Of a stretch of 53,803 nt of DNA, positions 48,230-53,803 are shown in pieces. The position numbers and the translations under genes were made by a program. A model generated the notes under the pieces. The model was not told the DNA's origin and made no database searches. It was given only the letters and a program-made list of their open reading frames with translations. The DNA is from Candidatus Vecturithrix granuli (GTDB taxonomy: Bacteria > Moduliflexota > Moduliflexia > Moduliflexales > Moduliflexaceae). Each line of letters starts with the position of its first letter. Within the stretch, counting starts at the first letter, position 1. Where the stretch lies: the NCBI GenBank assembly GCA_000739535.1, contig DF820465.1, positions 63,307 through 117,109 on the forward strand, in the 5' to 3' direction.

Positions 48230-48254
48230 TTACATGTGATTTACATAGGAGAAA

Positions 48255-49130
48255 ATGACACACAAGGATATTTTGTTCAAAGCCGGTCGAATTATGAGCA
48301 GTACATTGATTGTTGTCGTGATGGTGGGTTTGTTCATGCCTCACAATGCAGGAGCAGCGCAGCCACCGATTCTGTACCTCTTTTGGGGGGAGGGCTGTCC
48401 GCATTGTGAAAAAGAAAAGACCTTTTTGCAGGACTTTCACCAGCAGTATCCAGAAGTGGAACTCCGGCTCTTTGAAACCTGGCAGAATCGGGAATTTGCG
48501 AAATTGGCTGACGCCGTGCGTCAGACCTACCAGATCAAAGGCGCCAGCGTCCCGCTGACCGTGATGGGGGATTGGTATCTGGTCGGGTTCAGTTTATCCG
48601 GAAATTACAGCCAGCAGATTATCTCCCAGACGGAAACCTGTTTGCAGCAGGGCTGCCAGGACGTCCTGGACAAACTCGGCCCTTCGGCGATTGTGGGCCG
48701 CATCCGTTCAGAGGCTGCTGCCAATGCGCCCAACGGGTGGGAACGCTATCCGGCGGTGAGTGCTCCATCCGCGACAGGCGATGCGCACAAGAAAATCGTC
48801 GTGTTCTATTTTCACGGCGTGGAAGACTGCCCTGTCTGTTTCCAGATCGAAGAATTGACCCATCAGGCTTTGGAAGCCGGATTTCACGGTGAATTGGAAC
48901 AGGGGCGCGTGGAATTTCAGCGTATTAATGCCGAACTTCCGGAAAACCGACAGTTGGTCGAAAAATATCAGTTGACCGCCCGCGCGGTTATCGTGTCAGA
49001 AAGAGCGCAGGGGCAGGAAATTCGCTGGAAATCGCTGGAAAAAATCTGGGAATTTCTCAACAACGAACCGGCGTTTATACAGTATGTGCAAACCGAAATT
49101 ACGAATTATTTAACTGACAGCGGAGAATGA
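48255..49130 (+). CDS. arsF: Exported two-domain thioredoxin/ArsF-like protein, copy 1
   Basis: A 291-residue exported protein. A signal peptide (residues ~15-34) is followed by a thioredoxin domain with CPHC (Cys48, Cys51) and cis-Pro loop ASVPLTVMGDWYLVGF. A second thioredoxin-like domain (~170-291) has KKIVVFYFHGVEDCPVCFQIEELTHQAL (Cys192, Cys195) and ends EIRWKSLEKIWEFL. The second domain matches the ArsF family linked with nitro-arsenical reduction and ArsG efflux. ATG 48255 follows aggagaaa. It probably reduces or shuttles electrons to an arsenical or thiol in the periplasm. Confidence 0.82.
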   Translation: MTHKDILFKAGRIMSSTLIVVVMVGLFMPHNAGAAQPPILYLFWGEGCPHCEKEKTFLQDFHQQYPEVELRLFETWQNREFAKLADAVRQTYQIKGASVPLTVMGDWYLVGFSLSGNYSQQIISQTETCLQQGCQDVLDKLGPSAIVGRIRSEAAANAPNGWERYPAVSAPSATGDAHKKIVVFYFHGVEDCPVCFQIEELTHQALEAGFHGELEQGRVEFQRINAELPENRQLVEKYQLTARAVIVSERAQGQEIRWKSLEKIWEFLNNEPAFIQYVQTEITNYLTDSGE

Positions 49131-49134
49131 GTGT

Positions 49135-49710
49135 ATGTCCAAAAAAAAGAAACGCATGAAGACGCCAGCAGCGCCGCCGCAGCCCACACCACAATCCGAT
49201 CCGGCTGCGTCCGTGAACGCAAAACGCCGGACGATCATCATCGCCGTTCTCCTGATCGGGCTGCTTGGGCTTATGAGCGCAGGAGTGATCGTCAAGTTGT
49301 CGCAGAATACAGTGGTATCTGCTCTACAGCCTGATGCGCCGCAGGCATTTGCAATGCCCGAGAATCAACCGCACTCTCCCACAAAGAAGATTGTGGTCTA
49401 TTATTTTCATGGAACTGCGCGCTGCTCTTCCTGTCAGACCATTGAAGAACTCACCCATTTTGCGGTAGCTGATGGCTTTCAATCGGAACTCAAAGAGGGC
49501 TCCCTTGAATTTCATGCTATTAACGCTGAAACTCCTGAAAATCGGCATTTTATTCAAGAGTACCGGCTCTATACGAAATCGGTCATTGTGTCGGCTGTTG
49601 TGAACGGCAAAGAGATGCGCTGGAAAAACCTGGAGAAAATCTGGGAACTGTACTATGACCAAAAAGCCTTTGTGGATTATATCCAGCAAGAAATCCGGGC
49701 GTATTTGTAA
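49135..49710 (+). CDS. arsF: Membrane-anchored ArsF-like protein, copy 2 (single domain)
   Basis: A 191-residue protein: basic Pro-rich N-terminus (MSKKKKRMKTPAAPPQPT), one transmembrane helix (RRTIIIAVLLIGLLGLMSAG), then the ArsF-type domain KKIVVYYFHGTARCSSCQTIEELTHFAVADGFQSEL (Cys97, Cys100) ending GKEMRWKNLEKIWEL. It has the second domain of copies 1 and 3 but no first thioredoxin domain. It starts four bases after copy 1. The anchored single-domain form may be the terminal acceptor or partner of the two-domain proteins. Confidence 0.82.
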   Translation: MSKKKKRMKTPAAPPQPTPQSDPAASVNAKRRTIIIAVLLIGLLGLMSAGVIVKLSQNTVVSALQPDAPQAFAMPENQPHSPTKKIVVYYFHGTARCSSCQTIEELTHFAVADGFQSELKEGSLEFHAINAETPENRHFIQEYRLYTKSVIVSAVVNGKEMRWKNLEKIWELYYDQKAFVDYIQQEIRAYL

Positions 49711-49723
49711 GGAGGCGCGCTTA

Positions 49724-49810
49724 ATGAATGTGGATTTGTTGTGGGAGCCGAACAACACAGAGTTTCCGCAGCAACCTTCAACATCGAGGAAAAGGAAAAA
49801 AAGTCTATGA
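49724..49810 (+). CDS. Short coupled ORF between ArsF-like copies 2 and 3
   Basis: A 28-codon frame (MNVDLLWEPNNTEFPQQPST, then SRKRKKSL) has a strong aaggaggcgcgctta ribosome-binding site. Its TGA overlaps the ATG of copy 3 (ATGA at 49807-49810). It may be a coupling leader or the cut-off N-terminus of a copy-2-like protein, since both have a Pro/Lys-rich start. No family is recognised. Confidence 0.35.
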   Translation: MNVDLLWEPNNTEFPQQPSTSRKRKKSL

Positions 49811-50688
49811 CGTATTTACAGGAAAACAAGAGGAAGATGAGCACGTGTCTGTTGATTGTGATGATTGGAATTTTCGGCAGTATCCTGGTTCAACCGGTCG
49901 CCGCCGCTGACTCTCCGATTGTGTATCTGTTTTGGAGCGCAAATTGTCCGGCCTGTGAAGAGGAAAAAGAATTTTTACACGAACTTCAGCAAAACTATCC
50001 GCAAATAGAGATGCGCTGGTTTGACGTGGGTGCGCGTCCTGAATTTGTTGACCTTGCCATGCTGCTGTGCGAGCGCCAGAAAATCAACGCTCCGAGCATT
50101 CCCCTGACATTTCTGGGAAACTGGAGTCTTGTTGGTTTTCAGCAACGCGAGACCGGCGGCGCGCAGATCGAGGAACAAGTCAGGCTCTGCCTACAGCAGG
50201 GATGTCAGGATGCCCTGTTAGCGTTAGGGCCGCGCCAAAGTGTGCTCAACATCCGTAATGAAGCCAATTTACATATTCCCGCCGGGTGGGAGCATTATCC
50301 CGCTGTCGCGCCTCAGCAGTCCGGCTCACAGACGGCTCAACGCACAGACAAGATCATCGTCTATTATCTGCATGGCAAAGCACGCTGCGCTTCCTGTGAA
50401 ACGATCGAAGCCTATACCCGTGAAACCGTGCGCGACGCTTTTGCCGATGAGTTAAAAACCGGACAGCTTGAATTGAAGGTCCTGAATGTCGAGACGCCTG
50501 AAAATAAGCACTTCATCAAGGAGTATCAATTATACAGCCAATCCGTGGTGCTGTCGGATGTGCATGGGGAACAAGAAGTCCGGTGGAAAAATTTGCCCAG
50601 GATTTGGGAACTCCTTTACGATAAAACGGCGTTTAAGCAGTATCTTCAATCGGAAATAACCGCCTATTTGCAGGAGGGACGCTCATGA
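49807..50688 (+). CDS. arsF: Exported two-domain thioredoxin/ArsF-like protein, copy 3
   Basis: A 293-residue exported protein with the same layout as copy 1: signal peptide (MSTCLLIVMIGIFGSILVQPVAAA), first domain with CPAC (Cys47, Cys50) and cis-Pro loop PSIPLTFLGNWSLVGF, second domain KIIVYYLHGKARCASCETIEAYTRE (Cys194, Cys197) ending EVRWKNLPRIWEL. ATG 49807 overlaps the preceding short frame's stop and is preferred over the upstream in-frame ATG at 49741. Its stop overlaps the ArsG-type permease start, so the two are coupled. Confidence 0.82.
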   Translation: MTYLQENKRKMSTCLLIVMIGIFGSILVQPVAAADSPIVYLFWSANCPACEEEKEFLHELQQNYPQIEMRWFDVGARPEFVDLAMLLCERQKINAPSIPLTFLGNWSLVGFQQRETGGAQIEEQVRLCLQQGCQDALLALGPRQSVLNIRNEANLHIPAGWEHYPAVAPQQSGSQTAQRTDKIIVYYLHGKARCASCETIEAYTRETVRDAFADELKTGQLELKVLNVETPENKHFIKEYQLYSQSVVLSDVHGEQEVRWKNLPRIWELLYDKTAFKQYLQSEITAYLQEGRS

Positions 50689-51374
50689 ATACCTTTGGGA
50701 TTGACCTGGGCATGGCGCTCTGGTTTGGAATTTTGACGTCCATCAGTCCATGCCCACTGGCGACGAATATTACGGCGATTTCGTTCATTGGCCGGAAAGT
50801 CGATCAGGCCGGCTATGTGTTTTCGGCCGGATTGTTCTATATGTTAGGCCGCATGTTGACCTATACGGTATTAGGCGCGATTTTAGTATCCAGTACGCAG
50901 TTGATTTCGCCGATCGCCAATTTTCTGCAAACCTATATGATCTACCTGGTTGGCCCGGGACTGATTGTGCTTGGCGTCCTGCTGTTGGATGTGATCAAGC
51001 TCAATCTCGGCGGCAGCCTTATGAGCGACCGTCTGCAAGCCCGAATTGAACGCGCGGGCCTCTGGGGCGCGGGCTTGATGGGCGTCATCTTTGCGTTGTC
51101 CTTCTGTCCGATTTCCGCCGGATTGTTTTTCGGCAGCTTGTTTGGTATGGCTATGCGACACGGTTCGCGGCTGCTGATTCCCTCGCTGTATGGCGTGGGC
51201 ACGGCCATCCCGGTGCTGGTGTTTGCGTTTGTCCTGGCGTTTTCGGCGAATCTGATTGGAAAAGCCTTTCACAAACTCAGCGTGTTCGAATTGTGGGCGC
51301 GGCGTGTGACCGGATTTGTCGCAATCCTGGCCGGACTCTATTTGTGTGTGACCCAAATTTTTTACCTCTTTTGA
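50685..51374 (+). CDS. arsG: ArsG-type efflux permease (CcdA/DsbD-like fold)
   Basis: A 229-residue, six-helix membrane protein. LTSISPCPLATNITAISFIGRKVDQAG (Cys23) and ALSFCPISAGLFFGSLFGMAMRHGSRLLIPSLYGVGTAIP are the two conserved Cys-Pro segments of the CcdA-related family to which ArsG belongs. ArsG is known from an arsEFG operon exporting aromatic arsenicals. It overlaps the ArsF-like copy 3 by four bases. It may export arsenicals reduced by the ArsF proteins or pass electrons across the membrane as CcdA does; homology alone does not decide. Confidence 0.8.
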   Translation: MNTFGIDLGMALWFGILTSISPCPLATNITAISFIGRKVDQAGYVFSAGLFYMLGRMLTYTVLGAILVSSTQLISPIANFLQTYMIYLVGPGLIVLGVLLLDVIKLNLGGSLMSDRLQARIERAGLWGAGLMGVIFALSFCPISAGLFFGSLFGMAMRHGSRLLIPSLYGVGTAIPVLVFAFVLAFSANLIGKAFHKLSVFELWARRVTGFVAILAGLYLCVTQIFYLF

Positions 51375-51386
51375 GGGAGGACGATT

Positions 51387-51716
51387 ATGGAAAATATCGC
51401 CTGGACTATCAAAATGTTTATCCTGAAGCGGCAGCCTGGTCCGGGAGGTTATACTTGCTGCGGGCCAATCGGCCAGACAAGCGAGCAAATTCAGGACTTG
51501 CAGGCCGCGATCGAAAGCGCGACAGGCTGCCAGGTTGAGGTGTATAATGTCGGCAGGTTTGGAGCCGAGCAGCCTCCTCGCATGGTTGTTGATCTGATGA
51601 GTACATTGGGCATAAAAGCGCTGCCGATTGTCATCATGAATGATGAGGCTGTCTCGATCGGCAAGGTGACTCCGGAACCTATTATTGCCGCGATCAAGGC
51701 GAAACTTGCAGCTTGA
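51387..51716 (+). CDS. Small thioredoxin-fold Cys-Cys protein
   Basis: A 109-residue protein. YTCCGPIGQTSEQIQDLQAAIESATGCQVEVYNVG has adjacent Cys (Cys24, Cys25), and GIKALPIVIMNDEAVSIGKVTPEPIIAAIKAKLAA shows the cis-Pro strand of a thioredoxin-like fold. The ArsD-like arrangement suggests a metalloid chaperone or electron carrier for the ArsF-ArsG system. ATG 51387 follows gagggaggacg, 12 bases after ArsG. A frameshifted paralogue lies at 52867-53201, and the DNA after both stops is also similar. Confidence 0.75.
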   Translation: MENIAWTIKMFILKRQPGPGGYTCCGPIGQTSEQIQDLQAAIESATGCQVEVYNVGRFGAEQPPRMVVDLMSTLGIKALPIVIMNDEAVSIGKVTPEPIIAAIKAKLAA

Positions 51717-51825
51717 ACACTAAGTAACTACACGAATTTCATATAAGAAAGAATAGATCCTGCCACGCCTGACATCAAATTCTTTCCTATATGCGATTCT
51801 CGTAGGTTCATGGGAGGACATATCT

Positions 51826-52122
51826 ATGTTACCACACATTGTATTATCTGAAAAACTCAAAACCTATATTCGTTCAAAACAAGGGGTACTGACTATCGGA
51901 AACTTTTATGTGATCAAAGGCTGATGAAACGCCGTCAAATTACCGTCCGGTCGGATGGTATCGCCTGAAGAGATGTTCCCGAAAGTGAACAGCGACGATT
52001 TTTATGAATTTTCCCTTGATGGCCTGCGAGTCTTCATTCAAAAGAGTTTTGTTGACACGCAGGCTGACATTGAATTTCTGATCCCGTATTTTGGGAAAGA
52101 GAAGATTTTCATCCAGCGTTAA
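51826..52122 (+). CDS. CC/Se-motif small protein with two consecutive UGA codons (probable Sec-Sec)
   Basis: Reading through TGA TGA at 51922-51927 (codons 33-34) gives a 98-residue protein: MLPHIVLSEKLKTYIRSKQG, VLTIGNFYVIKG-U-U-NAVKLPSG, RMVSPEEMFPKVNSDDFYEF, then DGLRVFIQKSFVD and a normal TAA. The frame is coherent on both sides. Small proteins with Cys-Cys, Cys-Sec or Sec-Sec at this position are known (CC/Se-motif family), and the pattern fits by memory. Downstream of the second UGA, after 13 bases, lies a strong hairpin with a GGUC loop. The ribosome-binding site is ggagg nine bases upstream. It is placed after the ArsF-ArsG array, and its role is unknown; a selenol pair would be a potent redox or soft-metal centre. 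Confidence 0.85.
51941..51960 (+). promoter_or_regulatory. SECIS-like hairpin for the UGA-UGA gene
   Basis: taccgtccggtcggatggta folds into an 8-bp stem (one G-U pair) closed by a ggtc loop. It starts 13 bases after the second UGA, close to the 11-base spacing in E. coli fdhF. The exposed GU in the loop matches the feature recognised by SelB in that model. Confidence 0.8.
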
Positions 52123-52164
52123 TTTCTGGCATGTGCCTGAAAATGACGCCTGGCGCGAATCCGA

Positions 52165-52860
52165 ATGAAAGTTATACATTTTTGCAAGTATCTTCTGATT
52201 GTCGTGTTGAGCGTGGGCGGAGGTCTTACGACCCATGCTGCGCCGCAGATCACCTTTGAAGAAACGACCTTTGATTACGGCGACGTCCAGGCTGACAGCA
52301 CGATCACGCACATCTTTGTTTTCAGAAATACAGGGGATGAACCGTTAATCATTGAAAGCCTGCAAAGTCTGTGAGGGTGCAGCGCGTCGCTGGCTTCCCG
52401 CGACGCCATCCCTCCGGGCAGTGAGGGAACGATTACGGTCAAGGTGGAGGTGGGGTCGCGGCGGCGGGAACTCCGGGAACCGGTGAGGATCCAAACCAAT
52501 GATCCTGAACAGCCCGTTACTCAAATCTTTGTGATGGCCAATGTGCTGGCTGATATTGAGGTCACGCCCCCATTACTGCGCTTTGGCGATCACCAATCTC
52601 TGGCGCAGGTTACGGTGAAAAGTTATGTGGATGCGCCTGTGGAACTGCGCGAGATTCGCGCTGACCGCCATCTCGAGGCGACGGTCTCGGCCATGACGAT
52701 TCCGGTGCACGGCGAAGTCGTGGTGAGTGCGGAACTGATCAAAGAGAAGATTCCGGAATTTGTGAAAGGGCATGTGGGCGGCTTGGTGGAGATTACAACC
52801 AACCTTGAATCCATGCCGACAATTCGTATTCCCATCTGGGCCAAAAAACCTGTAAAATAA
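52165..52860 (+). CDS. Exported DUF1573 protein with in-frame UGA (probable selenoprotein)
   Basis: Reading through TGA at 52372-52374 (codon 70) gives 231 residues. Residues 1-27 form a signal peptide (MKVIHFCKYLLIVVLSVGGG, cleavage near THA). The DUF1573 domain follows: FEETTFDYGDVQADSTITHIFVFRNTGDEPLIIESLQSL-U-GCSASLASRDAIPPGSEGTITVKVEV. The family motif is SCGCT, and the UGA sits at the first Cys, giving U-G-C. A second Ig-like domain (~120-231) continues to TAA 52858-52860. A 7-bp hairpin follows the UGA by nine bases. ATG 52165 has a weak ribosome-binding site. It is probably periplasmic and redox-active, placed 42 bases after the UGA-UGA gene. Confidence 0.82.
52384..52406 (+). promoter_or_regulatory. 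SECIS-like hairpin in the DUF1573 gene
   Basis: gcgtcgc (52384-52390) and gcgacgc (52400-52406) form a perfect 7-bp stem with loop tggcttccc, nine bases after the UGA. Position and size fit a bacterial SECIS. The loop lacks the clear ggtc of the other gene, so this one is less certain. Confidence 0.6.
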
Positions 52861-52866
52861 GCGAGT

Positions 52867-53201
52867 ATGACACTGATTAAAATTTTTATGTTGTCTCAAT
52901 ACGGCGATCCGGGAACTTGTGCATGCGGCGGTTCTTTCGGACAATCAGAAGAGCAGATTCAGGCGTTGCATTATGCTCTTGAAGAGGCGTTCGATTGTCA
53001 AGTCGATTCGATTGTCAAGTCGAGGTGTATGATATCAGCCGACGAGGTGACATGCAAAGGGATCGCATAGTTTTTGATTCGATGAGTACGTCCGGCGTAA
53101 AAGCGTTGCCGATTGTCGTCGTGAATGATGAAGTCATCTCGACTGGCAAGGTGACTCCGGAACCTGTTATTGCCGCGCTCAAGGCGAAACTTGCAGCTTG
53201 A
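52867..53201 (+). pseudogene. Frameshifted paralogue of the small thioredoxin-fold protein
   Basis: The first frame from 52867 reads MTLIKIFMLSQYGDPGTCAC, GGSFGQSEEQIQALHYALEEAFDCQVD and then leaves the family, ending at TAG 53068-53070. The remainder of the family sequence (VEVYDISRRGDMQRDRIVFD to IAALKAKLAA) continues in another frame to TGA 53199-53201. The cause is a 17-base tandem duplication (ttcgattgtcaagtcga at 52990-53006 and 53007-53023). Removing one copy restores one 106-residue protein paralogous to 51387. Cys18 and Cys20 replace the adjacent Cys pair. It is a recent lesion or a phase-variable state. Confidence 0.88.
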
Positions 53202-53477
53202 ACATTAAGTAAATCCAGGAATTTCATAGAAGAAAGCAGAGATTTCTGCCATACCTGAAATCACATTCTTGCTTATTCTTCATTCCTGTAGTTTCATAGA
53301 AGTTGTCATGAGTGGGCGCTCACCCGGTATGATGAAACTCCAAGAACAGCGATACGCAAGAATATGCTTGAGACACGGTTCTTGCTTATCTTCGTTCCTG
53401 TAGTTTCATAGGAGTTATTCATGTGTTGTGGCAAACACACCACAACGCATGAAAATTCTCTGTTCAGGGGAGATGGG

Positions 53478-53542
53478 ATGTCGCGCGAAACTCCAGTTTC
53501 GCGGTTGTCAACGATGCGCGAAACTGGAGTTTCGCGCGACAT
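53478..53542. repeat. Hairpin repeat of the gcgaaactggagtttcgc family
   Basis: Arms of ~26 bases (53478-53503 and 53517-53542) are inverted copies, and the centre gttgtcaacgatg matches the family centre seen, in the opposite orientation, at 6237-6299. It lies inside the tandem array. Confidence 0.75.
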
Positions 53543-53576
53543 TTTCAGGGAGCTTGTGCTCACCCGCCGCAATGAA

Positions 53577-53677
53577 ACTACAAGGATGTTGTGTAGGAAG
53601 GATTTCTACCGGTGAATTGGTCGGCGCGACGCCAAATCCTGCCTCCGAGAATCCTTCCTACACGACATCCTTGTAGT
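53577..53677. mobile_element. MITE-like element with 28-base inverted ends
   Basis: actacaaggatgttgtgtag, continuing gaaggatt (53577-53604), and its complement at 53650-53677 differ by one base. The ~45-base centre is unique. The right arm ends in the gtagtttcacaggag leader of the third array unit. Confidence 0.7.
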
Positions 53678-53727
53678 TTCACAGGAGTTGTCATGAGCGG
53701 GCACTCACCCGGCATCATGAAAATCAG

Positions 53728-53792
53728 ATGTACCGCGAAACTCCAGTTTTGCGGCTGTCAACGATGCGCGAAACTGGAGTTTCGCGCTACAT
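53728..53792. repeat. Hairpin repeat of the gcgaaactggagtttcgc family, terminal copy
   Basis: Same layout as 53478-53542 with centre ggctgtcaacgatg; the left arm has a single change (agttttgcgg). It runs almost to the window end, and the sequence after it (ttttcagggga) is also repeated after the copy at 53542. Confidence 0.75.
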
Positions 53793-53803
53793 TTTCAGGG
53801 GAG

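Larger units (their letters stand above)
53283..53722 (+). repeat. Degenerate tandem repeat array with start-codon motif
   Basis: A unit of the form cctgtagtttcatagaagtt followed by an ATG occurs three times: at 53286 (ATG 53309, atgagtgggcgctcacccgg), 53397 (ATG 53421) and 53671 (ATG 53692, atgagcgggcactcacccgg). Each has a gaagtt/ggagtt ribosome-binding-like stretch and opens a short frame (MSGRSPGMMKL, MCCGKHTTTHENSLF, MSGHSPGIMKI). Similar but weaker units occur at 51735 and 53217 after the thioredoxin-fold genes. No gene is convincingly complete in 53202-53803. It looks like repeated duplication of a small gene's leader. Confidence 0.6.

Noticed and set aside
48155-48409. Frame beginning MYVETPVSTY before the first ArsF-like gene
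   Set aside because: It starts inside a palindromic repeat and overlaps the signal peptide and thioredoxin domain of the real gene, despite a good ribosome-binding site.
53421-53615. Frame of 64 codons MCCGKHTTTH in the right-edge array
   Set aside because: Most codons fall in the hairpin repeat, so the Cys-rich start may be real but the frame as a whole is not supported.

Overview
The window is a bacterial chromosome segment with about 60 protein genes, nearly all on the + strand. Signal peptides, a periplasmic thiol-redox inventory and an RseC-type protein point to a Gram-negative, probably low-oxygen organism. The very high load of short palindromic repeats and MITEs, decayed toxin-antitoxin genes and a NACHT gene recall filamentous uncultured lineages such as candidate phylum KSB3 (Moduliflexota). 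That assignment is recognition only, with low confidence. UGA is an ordinary stop for many genes, but in three small redox genes it is best read as selenocysteine.

Region 1 (1-3700) is a graveyard: a TPR-protein tail, a REP-like palindrome array beside a REP-associated (Y1) transposase, remnants of VapBC-like and MqsA-like antitoxin modules, a methylase stub, and a NACHT-protein C-terminus fused to a DUF1566 lectin-like domain. The last codons of that domain look like a diversity-generating-retroelement variable region. Region 2 (3890-11446) carries central metabolism: sucC, sucD, a malic enzyme, a DUF39 sulfurtransferase (homocysteine biosynthesis) and a YihY membrane protein, separated by nested MITEs and a collapsed toxin-antitoxin pair.

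Region 3 (11500-24778) is a carbohydrate/polyol catabolic locus: URO-D-family protein, sugar-binding protein, two permeases, FGGY kinase, Gfo/Idh dehydrogenase, GlcD-like flavoprotein with its GlcF-like Fe-S partner, zinc alcohol dehydrogenase, LacI regulator and sugar-phosphate epimerase. Two near-identical palindromes (11524-11543 and 17775-17794) lie upstream of its genes and are candidate operators for the LacI protein.

Region 4 (24898-47125) begins with a divergent msrB and continues as arsenic, thiol and Fe-S functions. In order they are: ArsR, ArsP/UPF0718 permease, ProC-like protein, CXXC thioredoxin, ArsC, BFD-like ferredoxin with an in-frame UGA, ACR3, UspA, RseC, DGC-domain protein, thioredoxin-DsbD fusion, second ArsR, an Hdr-like protein with a ferredoxin, a module of FmdB, two YlbF proteins, a CoaC-like flavoprotein, MoeA and MIP18, third ArsR, ArsD, ArsA, LmbE, a minimal SufC-SufB pair, a split permease, a thioredoxin and a ferredoxin.

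Region 5 (47184-53803) has a CDF metal exporter, then three related thioredoxin/ArsF-type exported proteins, an ArsG-type permease, a small thioredoxin-fold protein, and two further probable selenoproteins. One of these has two consecutive UGA codons followed by a strong SECIS-like hairpin with a GGUC loop; the other is an exported DUF1573 protein with UGA at the conserved Cys. A recently frameshifted paralogue of the small thioredoxin-fold protein and a degenerate repeat array close the window. The working hypothesis is a large arsenical detoxification and thiol/selenol redox island. Its most novel parts are the selenoproteins next to the ArsF-ArsG array and the unexplained FmdB-YlbF-YlbF-flavoprotein-MoeA-MIP18 module.
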